Part shown: in pieces, positions 1-8,251 of the stretch
Layout: the number at the start of each line of letters is the position of its first letter
Position numbering within the stretch: position 1 is the stretch's first letter
Source of the DNA: a bacterium
GTDB lineage: Bacteria > Krumholzibacteriota > Krumholzibacteriia > JACNKJ01
Direction of reading: 5' to 3'
Assembly (NCBI GenBank): GCA_024231955.1
Contig: JAAEPZ010000764.1
Coordinates: 1-64,000, forward strand
DNA: 64,000 bases
Position numbers and translations under genes: made by a program
The notes under the pieces: generated by a model
Databases searched by the model: none
The model's input: only the letters and a program-made list of their open reading frames with translations
Told to the model about the DNA's origin: nothing

Positions 1-1
1 A

Positions 2-583
2 AACGCGTTGGGCACGGTGTACCAGGGTGACGGTGTCGGGGCTGTGTTGACCGGCCGGGCCGGTAATGCCGCAGAGGGATTGAGCATTTACAGTGTCGTT
101 GCCGCGGGTGCGGGAGCTGGTGGTGACGTCACGGTGACCAATAACTCGCTGAACTTCCAGGTCGGCGCCAATGCCGGTCAGAGCGTTACGCTGGCTATCG
201 ACAGCACGGCCTCTACGGAGATCGGCACGGGCTTGGATGCCACCCAGGGCGGTACGAACCAGTTCGCCAGTTTGAGCTCGATCAATATCGAGACGGCGGC
301 CAAGGCCTCCGACGCGATCAAGATCATCGACCAGGCGATCAGCGACATCAGCAGCCTGCGTGGTACTCTTGGTGCTTTCCAGGCGAACACCCTGGAGAGC
401 GGCATGAACAACATGCGCGTTTCTCAGGAGAATCTGGTCGCTGCCGAGTCAATTGTCAGGGACACTGATATGGCGGCCGAGATGGCGAGTTTCACCCGTA
501 ATCAGATCATGCTGCAGGCTTCGACGGCTATGCTGTCGCATGCCAACTCCTCTCCGCAGGTGGTATTGCAGCTGATCGGTTAG
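2..583 (+). CDS. fliC: flagellin, C-terminal part (5' end outside the window)
   Basis: This is the filament subunit exported by the flagellar secretion system. The reading frame is open from base 2, so the start codon lies to the left of the window. The visible 193 or so residues contain the end of a Gly/Ala/Thr-rich variable region, then the conserved helical D1/D0 C-terminus. That part includes SLRGTLGAFQ, the NMRVSQENLVAAES stretch, the DTDMAAEM box and an end in VVLQLIG, which is how flagellins normally finish. A TTG at base 8 could be read as a start but lies inside the coding sequence. A strong terminator follows and fliD lies just downstream. The C-terminal motifs are diagnostic, so identity is secure. 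The N-terminus and promoter cannot be judged. Confidence 0.95.
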   Translation, partial: NALGTVYQGDGVGAVLTGRAGNAAEGLSIYSVVAAGAGAGGDVTVTNNSLNFQVGANAGQSVTLAIDSTASTEIGTGLDATQGGTNQFASLSSINIETAAKASDAIKIIDQAISDISSLRGTLGAFQANTLESGMNNMRVSQENLVAAESIVRDTDMAAEMASFTRNQIMLQASTAMLSHANSSPQVVLQLIG

Positions 584-615
584 GCTGACGCGGAACAAGA
601 TCGAAATAAGATTTA

Positions 616-683
616 CCAGAACCTTTAGGTTCCGGACACAGGAAGCGGAACTCCCCCCTGCAATGGGGGGAGTTTTGTTTTTC
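616..683 (+). terminator. fliC terminator with an upstream accessory hairpin
   Basis: A perfect 10-bp stem (649-658 with 665-674) has a 6-nt loop and runs into TTTTGTTTTT, a textbook intrinsic terminator. A second small hairpin, GAACC-TTTA-GGTTC, lies about 15 bases upstream. It separates flagellin from the fliD operon, so flagellin can be made at a much higher level. Confidence 0.93.
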
Positions 684-694
684 CCGAAATTCCT

Positions 695-721
695 TAAGGA
701 TAATGGCTCCAAGGACGATAA
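695..721 (+). promoter_or_regulatory. sigma-28 (FliA)-type promoter of the fliD operon
   Basis: TAAGGATA (695-702), an 11-base spacer and GACGATAA (714-721) match the sigma-28 consensus TAAAGTTT-N11-GCCGATAA at 5 of 8 and 7 of 8 positions with exactly the right spacing. It sits directly after the fliC terminator and about 60 bases before the fliD start. The gene for sigma-28 (fliA) is in this window. Confidence 0.7.
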
Positions 722-780
722 AAAGAACGGGAGTTCGGGAGAAACTCTCATTGGAGCATCATTCCCAGGGAGGAATTACC

Positions 781-3123
781 ATGAATGCAACTAATTCGAT
801 ATCAGGGCTGATCAGCGGATTGGACACCGCCGCATTGGTGGACAGCCTGATTCAGTATGATCGACGCCCCGCCTACGTGCTCGAGGCGCGCAAGGCCAGG
901 GAGGAGCTGCGGCTGGCGGCCTACGACGCTCTGGAAGCGGCGATGGCCAACCTCAAGAACAGCCTGACCGGTCTGCGGCGGCCCTCCGATTTCCGCACCA
1001 TGCGAGCCACGGTGACCGGTCCCACAATCATGAACGCCACCGCCGGGCAGAACGCCTCACCAGGCACCTATAATCTGTCGGTAGAGCAGCTTGCCCAGAG
1101 TCATCAGGTTGTCAGCCTGGGCTATTCATCCGAGGATGTCGTTCTGGGTACGGGTACCGTGACCCTGAGTCTGGCCGGCACCGAGGAGGTCAGCGTCGAG
1201 TTGTCCGACGGGGCCAATACGCTGCGCGACCTGACCGACGCCATCAATGCCGCAGGCAGTGACATCACCGCCACGCTGGTCAATACGGGCAGCGACTCCA
1301 ACCCCTGGCAGTTGATCCTCTCCGGCGCCGAGACGGGGGAAGATCAAATCATCACGATCGACTCCACCCTCACCGGCGGCTCGGGTCTGGCCCTGGGCAC
1401 GGTGGGGCCGGTGGTCATCGGCGCCCAGACGGGCACCAGCACTGTCACCAGCGGCGGACACTACACGGGCAACTCCGACGCCAACTACAGCTTCACGGTC
1501 GCGACGGGCGGTGTGTTGGGCGCGGATGATATCATCATCGACTGGACGAACGACCAGGGGCAGAGCGGGCAGGTCGTGCTCGACTCCAGCTATACGGGCG
1601 AGCCGGTCGAGGTCTTCGGCAGCATGACGCTGGCCTTCGGCGCCGGCGACCTGGTTTCGGGGGACAACTGGACCGTCGGTTCGGTCGCCAGCACCATCCA
1701 GACGGCTCAGGACAGCATCGTCAAGTTCGGCACCAGCGACCCGATCACGGTGTCCAACAGTCAGAACACACTTACCGAGCTAGTCACCGGCGTGACCATC
1801 AACCTGCTCTCCGCCGATCCCGGCACCAATGTGACCATCAAGGTCGAGCAGGATACCAGCGCCGTTACCGGTAAGATCGAGAACTTCGTCAACGAGTACA
1901 ACAACCTGATCCAGTTCTTCAACGACCAGTTCTCCTACGATCCCGACTCCGAGAATGCCGGGCTGCTGCTGGGCGATCGCTCCGCGATGACGGTCGACAA
2001 CGATATTCGCTATGCATTGATGAAATCGATGCAGAATCTCGGCACCGAGTTCAGCAGCCTCAGCCAGATCGGTATCGGGACCAGCGTCACCGATACGTTG
2101 AATACGGACGGCAAGCTGGCGATCGACAGCGAAACCCTGACCGCCGCCCTGCGCGATGACCTCGACGGGGTTATTTCGCTGCTGGGCAGCACCGGTTCGG
2201 CGTTGGACAACGACATCAACTTCCTGAACGCCGGCTCCCATACCTCCGCCAACAGCGGCGTCAACGGTTACGGCGTGCATGTCACCACGGCCGCCTCTCA
2301 CGGCAGCTATGCGGGCGGCAGTTTCGCCGAACCCTCCATGGGATCGCCGCTGACTCTCGGCCCGACCAACGACAATCTGAAATTGAATATCGACAGCGTG
2401 GAGAGCGATACGATCGCGGTGGCGAACGGCAACTACACCAGCGGTACGCAACTCGCCCAGGCGATCCAGGATGCCATCGATGCCGATGAGGAGTTGAGCA
2501 ATGTCCACGTCATCGTGAGTTGGGTCGATGACGGCGGCGGCAACGGCCACATCGAGATGACCAGCAAGTCCTACGGCGAAAGCAGCAAGGTCGAGGTCAT
2601 GAATATCGGCAGTTCGATCTACGGCGATATCGGCCTGGACTCCGGCGCATCGACCGACGGCGTCGATGTCGAGGGCTTCTTCATGGTCAACGGCGAGGTG
2701 GAGGAGGCCTCGGGTTCCGGCCGCATCCTGACCGGAAACCAGGAGAACGGCGCAACCGACAGTCTCAGTGTCGAGGTGACGATCACCGCGGCCGAACTGG
2801 CCTCTCAGGGTGAGGACCAGGGCACCGTCAGCATCTGGAGCGGCATCACCGATTCGCTCTACAAAACGATGGACAATTTCCTCGACGAGGTTACTGGCAC
2901 GATCGAGCTGCGCCAGACGGCCATGCGGGATACCATCGATGATTTCGACGACCAGATCAAGGCCATCGATTCGCGGCTGGAGATCCGCCGCAAGCGCTAC
3001 ACGGCCGAGTTCCAGAGGATGGAGCAATTGATCTCGGAGATGCAGAGCAACAGCAATTCGTTCAATTCGATGCTCGCCAGTCTGCCGACGATCAGCAGCT
3101 CTTCGAGCAGTAGTTCAGGTTAA
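781..3123 (+). CDS. fliD: flagellar filament cap protein FliD
   Basis: FliD forms the cap at the filament tip and helps flagellin fold into place. The start at 781 follows the ribosome site GGGAGGA and gives the family-typical opening SISGLISGLDTAALVDSLI at residues 6-24. A start at 703 would add 26 unrelated residues. The N-terminal FliD domain spans about residues 1-110. The C-terminal FliD domain includes KIENFVNEYNNLIQFFND and ends in a long helix with RLEIRRKRYTAEF. At 780 residues the protein is much longer than many FliD proteins (often 400-500). The extra length lies in the Thr/Gly/Ser-rich central, surface-exposed part. The protein ends in a serine run. The stop TAA is followed in frame by TAG TAG. 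fliS comes next. Confidence 0.95.
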   Translation: MNATNSISGLISGLDTAALVDSLIQYDRRPAYVLEARKAREELRLAAYDALEAAMANLKNSLTGLRRPSDFRTMRATVTGPTIMNATAGQNASPGTYNLSVEQLAQSHQVVSLGYSSEDVVLGTGTVTLSLAGTEEVSVELSDGANTLRDLTDAINAAGSDITATLVNTGSDSNPWQLILSGAETGEDQIITIDSTLTGGSGLALGTVGPVVIGAQTGTSTVTSGGHYTGNSDANYSFTVATGGVLGADDIIIDWTNDQGQSGQVVLDSSYTGEPVEVFGSMTLAFGAGDLVSGDNWTVGSVASTIQTAQDSIVKFGTSDPITVSNSQNTLTELVTGVTINLLSADPGTNVTIKVEQDTSAVTGKIENFVNEYNNLIQFFNDQFSYDPDSENAGLLLGDRSAMTVDNDIRYALMKSMQNLGTEFSSLSQIGIGTSVTDTLNTDGKLAIDSETLTAALRDDLDGVISLLGSTGSALDNDINFLNAGSHTSANSGVNGYGVHVTTAASHGSYAGGSFAEPSMGSPLTLGPTNDNLKLNIDSVESDTIAVANGNYTSGTQLAQAIQDAIDADEELSNVHVIVSWVDDGGGNGHIEMTSKSYGESSKVEVMNIGSSIYGDIGLDSGASTDGVDVEGFFMVNGEVEEASGSGRILTGNQENGATDSLSVEVTITAAELASQGEDQGTVSIWSGITDSLYKTMDNFLDEVTGTIELRQTAMRDTIDDFDDQIKAIDSRLEIRRKRYTAEFQRMEQLISEMQSNSNSFNSMLASLPTISSSSSSSSG

Positions 3124-3159
3124 TAGTAGTTATGGGGATGATCGAGAGAGGGTGAGTAC

Positions 3160-3609
3160 TTGTACACCATGAGCGGAAGAAAACCATTCGATCCGGCCGA
3201 GAAAGCTCGGAGAGCATACCTGGAAAACAGAGTCCGGGGGGCCGATCAACAGGAACTTCTCGTGATGCTTTACGAGGGGTTGACGCAGAATGTAATGGCG
3301 GGGGAGAAACATCTCCGCGCGCAGGAGTGGGAGCCAGCGCACGACGCGCTGGTCCGCTCTCGCCGAATCGTCACCTACCTCCTGAATTCGTTGAGGGAGG
3401 AGGGGGGCGATATCACCAAACAGCTGCGCGGGCTGTACGGTTTTTGCTTTGAGAATATCGGGCGCGCCAACCTGGAGAAGAATCCGGAGGTTCTCGCGGG
3501 TGTGCTCGACGTCATCAACGAGCTGTCCGGTGCCTGGCGTGACCTCGCGGCACAGAACAGCGAACTGCAAGAGGCGGTGCCCGTGGGTGCCGATGAGGAG
3601 AGTATATAG
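3160..3609 (+). CDS. fliS: flagellin export chaperone FliS
   Basis: FliS binds the flagellin C-terminus in the cytosol and prevents early polymerisation. The protein is 149 residues, close to the family size. It has the conserved helical core: ARRAYLENRVRGADQQELLVML near residues 15-36, then a helix containing LNSLREEGGDITKQLRGLY. The TTG at 3160 is preferred because GAGAGGG lies about 8 bases upstream. The ATG at 3169 would be 17 bases from that site and would remove only three residues. The stop overlaps the next GTG start by one base, indicating translational coupling. Confidence 0.88.
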   Translation: MYTMSGRKPFDPAEKARRAYLENRVRGADQQELLVMLYEGLTQNVMAGEKHLRAQEWEPAHDALVRSRRIVTYLLNSLREEGGDITKQLRGLYGFCFENIGRANLEKNPEVLAGVLDVINELSGAWRDLAAQNSELQEAVPVGADEESI

Positions 3610-3935
3610 TGTCTGTCATTGAGTTGGAGAGGCTGCGGGTCATCAGCGGCGAGCAGGTGGACGCAGCCAAGAGCGGGAATCTGGATCTTCTGGAACAGCT
3701 GGAGGCGAAGCGCAAGGAGCTGATCGACAGTATGTTCGATGATGGTCTCTATGAGGTAGCTCGACGCGAGCCGGAGACGATGGGTGTGAAGGTCCGCGAG
3801 ATACTTGAGAATGACCGTCTGGTGCGCGCGGCTCTGGAAGCCGGGAAAATCCAGAGACAGAAAGCTCTGGAGAAACTCGACAAGCAGGGCAAGGCCGAGA
3901 GGGCATATCGCGGAGTTGCGTCAGGCTCCCGATAA
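3609..3935 (+). CDS. FliT/FlgN-type export chaperone candidate
   Basis: This is a 108-residue, highly charged, all-helical protein. Leu, Glu and Lys are spaced as in small coiled-coil export chaperones. It starts with GTG on the last base of the fliS stop codon. In many flagellar operons fliT directly follows fliS and encodes the FliD chaperone; the order fliD-fliS-this gene fits. There is no diagnostic motif, so the assignment rests on size, helical character and position. It could also be a divergent FlgN-like chaperone, although a separate FlgN candidate lies at 9231. Confidence 0.55.
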   Translation: MSVIELERLRVISGEQVDAAKSGNLDLLEQLEAKRKELIDSMFDDGLYEVARREPETMGVKVREILENDRLVRAALEAGKIQRQKALEKLDKQGKAERAYRGVASGSR

Positions 3936-3988
3936 TGGTCCATGGTTTGCTAAGCCTTCGGGAGAGGTATTAGCTTTGGAGGTTCAGG

Positions 3989-4348
3989 GTGGACATCGTT
4001 AAACCGTCGATCAGTGGTGGTCGGAATCTGGCCAGTCTATACGGTCAGAAGCCCGAAACGGGCGGAGCCGATCAGGCTCGATTGTCACAAGGGGAATGCC
4101 AAGCCAAACAAAGCGGCCCGACCGGGACCGCCGCGGCGCCTGTTCTGCAAATCAGCGCCGAGGCTCTCGACAAGGTCGAAAGGCAGGAGGCACTCCAAGT
4201 GGCGAAAGAGATCTACGCAGAACTCCCAGACAGCCGCCAGGATGTAATAACCCTGGTCAAGAGCCGCATCGCCAGCGGATTCTATGACAATACCGATGTC
4301 AAGGACGTGTTGGCCGAGCGCCTGACTGCGGTTCTCAGAAAGGCCTAG
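3989..4348 (+). CDS. flgM: anti-sigma-28 factor FlgM
   Basis: FlgM holds FliA inactive until the hook is finished and FlgM is exported. The 119-residue protein has the usual layout: a low-complexity N-terminal half rich in Gly, Gln and Ala, then a helical C-terminal half. The C-terminal region SRQDVITLVKSRIASGFYDN followed by VLAERLTAVL matches the FlgM pattern of 'R..V..LK..I.sG.Y......A..L'. The start is GTG at 3989, six bases after GGAGG. It is the last gene of the sigma-28-type operon and is followed by an intrinsic terminator. In other species flgM is often with flgN or flgA, so its place behind fliT is a local arrangement. Confidence 0.75.
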   Translation: MDIVKPSISGGRNLASLYGQKPETGGADQARLSQGECQAKQSGPTGTAAAPVLQISAEALDKVERQEALQVAKEIYAELPDSRQDVITLVKSRIASGFYDNTDVKDVLAERLTAVLRKA

Positions 4349-4383
4349 AGTCTTAATCTGACAGGATTGAACTACATCTCATT

Positions 4384-4414
4384 AGGTGAGTCCGACCGGG
4401 TTCGCCTTTTTTTT
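4384..4414 (+). terminator. terminator after flgM
   Basis: A 10-bp hairpin (4384-4393 with 4398-4407, three G-U pairs, loop GACC) runs straight into eight T residues. It closes the fliD-fliS-fliT-flgM unit. Confidence 0.85.
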
Positions 4415-4484
4415 CCTACCTTGAACTGGTAATAATTCTTGCAGTGTTTCCATTCTCCTGCTAACCACTTGGTTGGGGGTGAGA

Positions 4485-6551
4485 ATGTTGTCACGTGGAC
4501 ACAGGAAATGGTCGTTGGCGATCCTGACCGAGGAGGGTATAGATCCTGGAAACCTGGGACTGCCCGCCGAGGTGTCGGATTGGGATATCATTTCATGCCG
4601 GCTGGATGAAGTTGATCCAGGTAAGTTCCGTCCCGCCATTCTGTTGCTGGCCTTCCACCCGTCCCACGAGGGCTTGAGCCTCTGGCTCAATCGCTTCCGT
4701 CTCCTCAACAACGACACCCTGATTCTTCTCGCTGAAGGCGAGGAGGAGGTGCAGTGGTATCGGGCCGCGATCAGCCTGGGGGTTGATCAACTCCTTAAAC
4801 TGCCTCTTGATGAACAGGGGTGGCTCACCTTCCTGGGAGAGACCGCCGAGATGCTGTCGATGGACAGTGAGCAGAATGTCTTCCTGGGGCGTCTGGAGCG
4901 GAGTACCGAATCGCTGGAGGAGAGCCGCCGCGGTTTGGCGGAGATGCTGATCAAGTCATACGAGAATCTGGGTCGGATGCACGGACAACTGACCAGCCGA
5001 CTGGGCCAGCTGTCGACGCTCTACCAGCTGGGCCGCGATCTCAGCCTGGAGAGCAACTGGGACGGGGCCCTCGATCGTTTCCTGAAGACCTGCGTGGAAA
5101 CCCTTGATTTTGAAGGCGTAGCCTTGATGCTCTGGAGCTTCGACTCCAGCCGGCTCGCCGTGCGCTCCCGTCTGAGTATTGCCGATACCACCCTCAATGA
5201 TTGTGTCGAAAGGCTGCTTGGGCTTGGTGCCGAGAAGGGGAGTGCGGCGGAGCTGATCTACCTGACGGAGGGCGGTCTGCAGGTCGGCAAGCATGAAGAG
5301 GCCATGGGGATCGATTGGCGGCTGCTCGCCCTGCCCCTGATGCACGGCGGCGAGGCTCAGGGGTTCCTGATACTGGGGAAGACCTACGCCACCTATTCCG
5401 ACTTCGAGAGCGATTTCCACTTCCTGAAGACCGTTCAGACGATTCTGGGCGAGGAGATCGCCAACGCCAAGGCCATGCACAGCCTCAAGAAGCTGGAGGA
5501 GTTCAATCGGACCATCCTCGAGAGTATCCATGCCGCGGTGTTGACGGTGGACGGCTACGGCAAGGTGAGTTACAGGAATCCCCAGGCCGGGGTTCTCTTC
5601 GGATCACGCCTGCTGCCGGGAACTCCGTTCGGATTCGATCACGATTTCCACCTGATCGACGGCGATGAATCCGGGCTCGGCGTTTCGGACTGGATACAGC
5701 GTGAGTGCCTCTTCAGGCGTCCGGATACCAACGAGGAGAAACGGCTGCTCATCTCGACCACCAGTCTGCCTGTGCGTCATAAAGCCGATATCCAGTACGT
5801 GATGATCTCCGAGGATCTTACGGAATACAAGAAACTTGAGAGTGAGCTGAGACGGGCCGAACGGCTCAGCAGCCTGGGCTCTCTGTCGGCGGGCATGGCT
5901 CATGAGATCCGCAATCCGCTCGCCGGTATCGCCATGACGGCCCAGGTGCTGAGGGTCAAGTTGCGCGAGATGCCCGAGGCCACGACCTTCCTCGACCGCA
6001 TCCACGAGGAGACCCTCCGTCTGGAGCGGATCGTCCGCAGCCTGCTGGATTTCAGCAAACCCGCGCCACCGCGGCTGGCCGTGCTCGATCTGCGCGAACT
6101 TGCCGAGCGGATCCTGCTGGATCTTGCGCCCCAGGCGGCGACGGCCGGGGTCGTCTTGGCCGGTGTGGACGCAAGTGATGCCGTTCCGGTCTGGGCCGAT
6201 CGGGACCAGATACACCAGATAGTACTCAACCTGGTGCTGAACGCGATCCAGGCCTGCGCTGACGGGGATTGCGTCAATATCAGAATCGTCAGAGCAGCGG
6301 CGGCTCGCGGCGGCGAGGGGCGTGTCCGTCTCTGCGTTGCCGACACGGGTCCGGGTGTGCCGGAGGAGCTGCAATCCAAGCTATTCGATCCCTTCTTTAC
6401 CACGAAGGTCGAGGGCACCGGGTTGGGCCTTTCCGTCTGTCAGAAAATCATGGAGGAACACGGGAGTGGAATGCGCTACCGGGCCACCGAGAGTGGCGGC
6501 GCTGAATTTTCATTCGATCTCGCTCCCGCTGCAATGAAAACCAAGGCATAG
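4485..6551 (+). CDS. soluble NtrB-type histidine kinase with pseudo-receiver, GAF and PAS regions
   Basis: This sensor kinase probably phosphorylates the sigma-54 activator encoded 11 bases downstream. The 688-residue protein has no membrane segment. Residues 1-120 look like a receiver fold ending in DQLLKLPLDE, without the acidic pair or the usual Lys-Pro. A coiled coil follows (about 130-175), then a GAF-like region (180-330) and a PAS region (335-455). Next come the phosphoacceptor box GMAHEIRNPLAG (His473), the N box NLVLNAIQAC and the glycine boxes DTGPGVP and GTGLGLSV. ATG 4485 is preferred over TTG 4473 because GGGGGTG lies just before it. The cytosolic layout resembles FleS/FlrB and NtrB kinases. 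The signal sensed is unknown. Confidence 0.85.
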   Translation: MLSRGHRKWSLAILTEEGIDPGNLGLPAEVSDWDIISCRLDEVDPGKFRPAILLLAFHPSHEGLSLWLNRFRLLNNDTLILLAEGEEEVQWYRAAISLGVDQLLKLPLDEQGWLTFLGETAEMLSMDSEQNVFLGRLERSTESLEESRRGLAEMLIKSYENLGRMHGQLTSRLGQLSTLYQLGRDLSLESNWDGALDRFLKTCVETLDFEGVALMLWSFDSSRLAVRSRLSIADTTLNDCVERLLGLGAEKGSAAELIYLTEGGLQVGKHEEAMGIDWRLLALPLMHGGEAQGFLILGKTYATYSDFESDFHFLKTVQTILGEEIANAKAMHSLKKLEEFNRTILESIHAAVLTVDGYGKVSYRNPQAGVLFGSRLLPGTPFGFDHDFHLIDGDESGLGVSDWIQRECLFRRPDTNEEKRLLISTTSLPVRHKADIQYVMISEDLTEYKKLESELRRAERLSSLGSLSAGMAHEIRNPLAGIAMTAQVLRVKLREMPEATTFLDRIHEETLRLERIVRSLLDFSKPAPPRLAVLDLRELAERILLDLAPQAATAGVVLAGVDASDAVPVWADRDQIHQIVLNLVLNAIQACADGDCVNIRIVRAAAARGGEGRVRLCVADTGPGVPEELQSKLFDPFFTTKVEGTGLGLSVCQKIMEEHGSGMRYRATESGGAEFSFDLAPAAMKTKA

Positions 6552-6562
6552 GAGATGTGACC

Positions 6563-7945
6563 GTGAGCCAAACCGTTCTCATCGTTGATGACGAGCAAAC
6601 TCTGCGCTGGTCCCTGGGCGAGGCGCTCAAGGATTCGTACCGTATTCTCGAAGCGGAAGACGGACCCACCGGTCTGCACCTCATCCAGGAGGAGAATCCC
6701 GACCTTGTTCTGCTTGACGGGCGGCTGCCCGGCCTGGCCGGCATCGAGGTGCTGGAGCAGGCGCGCAAGGGTGGCTTCAAGGGGCAGGTAGTGATGATGA
6801 CCGCCTATGGTGAACTGGAGACTGCGGTGAAGGCCATGAAACTGGGGGCCTTTGATTTCATCTCCAAGCCGTTCCAGCTTGAGAAGATGAGCAAGACTAT
6901 CGAGAACGCGCTCCAGGCCAGCAAGCTGAAGACCGCGAACAGGCAGTGGGAGGCCGCCCAGAGCAAGAGCGACCCATTCCATGATTTCATCGGCGAGAGC
7001 CCCCGGATGCACGAACTGTTCGAGAAGATCAGGAAAATCGGTGCGAGTCGGGCCTCTACGGTTCTGATCCAGGGCGAGAGCGGTTCCGGCAAGGAGCTGG
7101 TGGCCAGGGCCATCCACCGTTCGTCGGGGCAGTCCACGGGGCCGGTAGTGGAGATCAACTGCGCGGCCATCCCCGAAACGCTTCTGGAGAGTGAGCTGTT
7201 CGGTCACGAGAAGGGGGCGTTCACCGATGCCAAGGCGAGGAAGAAGGGGCTGATCGAGGCCGCAGCCGGCGGCACGCTCTTCCTCGACGAGATCGGCGAG
7301 ATGGGGCTGCAGCTGCAGGCGCGTCTGCTGCGCGTGCTGGAAAACCGCACCTTCCGCCGCGTGGGCGGGATCGAGGATCTGGAGGTCAAGGCCCGGATCG
7401 TCGCCGCGACCAACAAGAACCTGCTGCAGGAGGTCGAGGAGGTCCGGTTCAGGCAGGACCTCTATTATCGTTTGAGCGTGATCGTGCTCGATGTGCCGCC
7501 CCTGCGTCAGCGTCCGGAGGATGTCGCGCCGCTGACCAATTTCTTCATCGACCGCTTCAATCATGAGCTGGGCAAGGGGGTCGTTCCGGTGGACGGGGAT
7601 GTGCTGGATGTTCTCAAGTCCTACTCCTGGCCGGGCAATATTCGCGAGTTGAAGAACCTCGTAGAGCGTGTTCTTCTGCTCGAGGATTTGGCGCAACTGG
7701 ATCTGGAACATCTGCCTCGTGAGATCCGGGAGCCGGATACCAATCCGCAAATGGGCAGTGATGGCGTATTCCGCCCCGAGCCGTTGACCGCCGTCGAGTT
7801 GCGGCACATTCTCCGCACTCTCGAATATACGAACGGCAACAAAAGCCGGGCTGCGACGATCCTGGGTATCAGTCGCCAGACGTTGCGCGAGAAAGTGAAA
7901 CAGGGGGACAGGGCGAAGGCGACCACCGCAGGTCAAGACGACTAG
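6563..7945 (+). CDS. NtrC-family sigma-54 response regulator (GAFTDA variant)
   Basis: This is the partner regulator of the preceding kinase. The receiver is complete, with VDDE at the N-terminus, Asp52 in LVLLDGRLPG, and Lys in ISKPF. The AAA+ domain has Walker A GESGSGKE and [10 protein letters not shown]. The loop that contacts sigma-54 reads GAFTDA (218-223) instead of GAFTGA. The C-terminus carries a Fis-type helix-turn-helix (NKSRAATILGISRQTLREKV). GTG 6563 is chosen because GGAG lies eight bases upstream; GTG 6557 would be only two bases away. Its neighbours suggest a flagellar role, but the target promoters are not shown by the sequence. Confidence 0.88.
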   Translation: MSQTVLIVDDEQTLRWSLGEALKDSYRILEAEDGPTGLHLIQEENPDLVLLDGRLPGLAGIEVLEQARKGGFKGQVVMMTAYGELETAVKAMKLGAFDFISKPFQLEKMSKTIENALQASKLKTANRQWEAAQSKSDPFHDFIGESPRMHELFEKIRKIGASRASTVLIQGESGSGKELVARAIHRSSGQSTGPVVEINCAAIPETLLESELFGHEKGAFTDAKARKKGLIEAAAGGTLFLDEIGEMGLQLQARLLRVLENRTFRRVGGIEDLEVKARIVAATNKNLLQEVEEVRFRQDLYYRLSVIVLDVPPLRQRPEDVAPLTNFFIDRFNHELGKGVVPVDGDVLDVLKSYSWPGNIRELKNLVERVLLLEDLAQLDLEHLPREIREPDTNPQMGSDGVFRPEPLTAVELRHILRTLEYTNGNKSRAATILGISRQTLREKVKQGDRAKATTAGQDD

Positions 7946-8055
7946 TCCGCGGATCGAACCTCGATCCGGCATGACCTGACGAGCAGATTCATGTGACTGC
8001 AGAGGTGGTGCAGTCTGACCGGTTGTCTGAAAAGAAACCATCCAGTCGATCAAAA

Positions 8056-8093
8056 TACGGCCTCTTTCCCGATTGGGGGAGAGGCCGTATTCA
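8056..8093. terminator. long hairpin after the NtrC-type gene
   Basis: A perfect 12-bp outer stem (8056-8067 with 8082-8093) is extended by five more pairs, two of them G-U, to a GATT loop. It is not followed by a T run on the + strand, but four A residues precede it, so the U tract would be on the minus-strand transcript. It may act as a transcript end or 3' stabiliser for the upstream gene. Confidence 0.6.
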
Positions 8094-8205
8094 TGTTCGG
8101 ACGCCATGACAAGGATTTGTCTAATACAGGACCATATAAGAAGATACGGAAGATGGCGTGCGTTTGGGACGTGATCTGTAACACTGATGCGGCTGTTTTT
8201 TCCCC

Positions 8206-8221
8206 CGGCATGGAACTTGTT
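8206..8221 (+). promoter_or_regulatory. sigma-54-like -24/-12 element before the TPR-flgN-flgB operon
   Basis: CGGCATG-GAAC-TTGTT matches TGGCAYR-N4-TTGCW except for the first T and the C of the -12 GC. GG and the -13 G are 12 bases apart, as required. Predicted transcription would start near 8231, ahead of the ribosome site at 8239. The loss of the -12 C weakens the call. Confidence 0.4.
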
Positions 8222-8251
8222 TTCCTCCCAGCGTCAACGGGAGGCATTTGC

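Larger units (their letters stand above)
7946..8251 (+). other. 306-base intergenic region between two flagellar regulatory blocks
   Basis: No convincing gene is present. It holds a 17-bp hairpin (8056-8093), a small dyad GACAA-GGAT-TTGTC (8108-8121), a sigma-54-like element (8206-8221) and a C-rich/G-rich complementary pair around the ribosome site of the next gene. An open frame beginning near 8093 continues into the next gene but lacks a ribosome site and family features. Confidence 0.7.

Noticed and set aside
703..780. An upstream start for fliD adding 26 residues
   Set aside because: It would overlap the sigma-28 promoter, has no ribosome site, and the family N-terminus begins at 781.
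4427..4443. TGG...TTGCA before the histidine kinase as a sigma-54 promoter
   Set aside because: GG and GC are 11 bases apart instead of 10, which sigma-54 rarely tolerates.
8093..8251. A longer form of the TPR-like protein starting at 8093
   Set aside because: The added 53 residues precede a clear signal peptide and lack a ribosome site; the hairpin ends at 8093.
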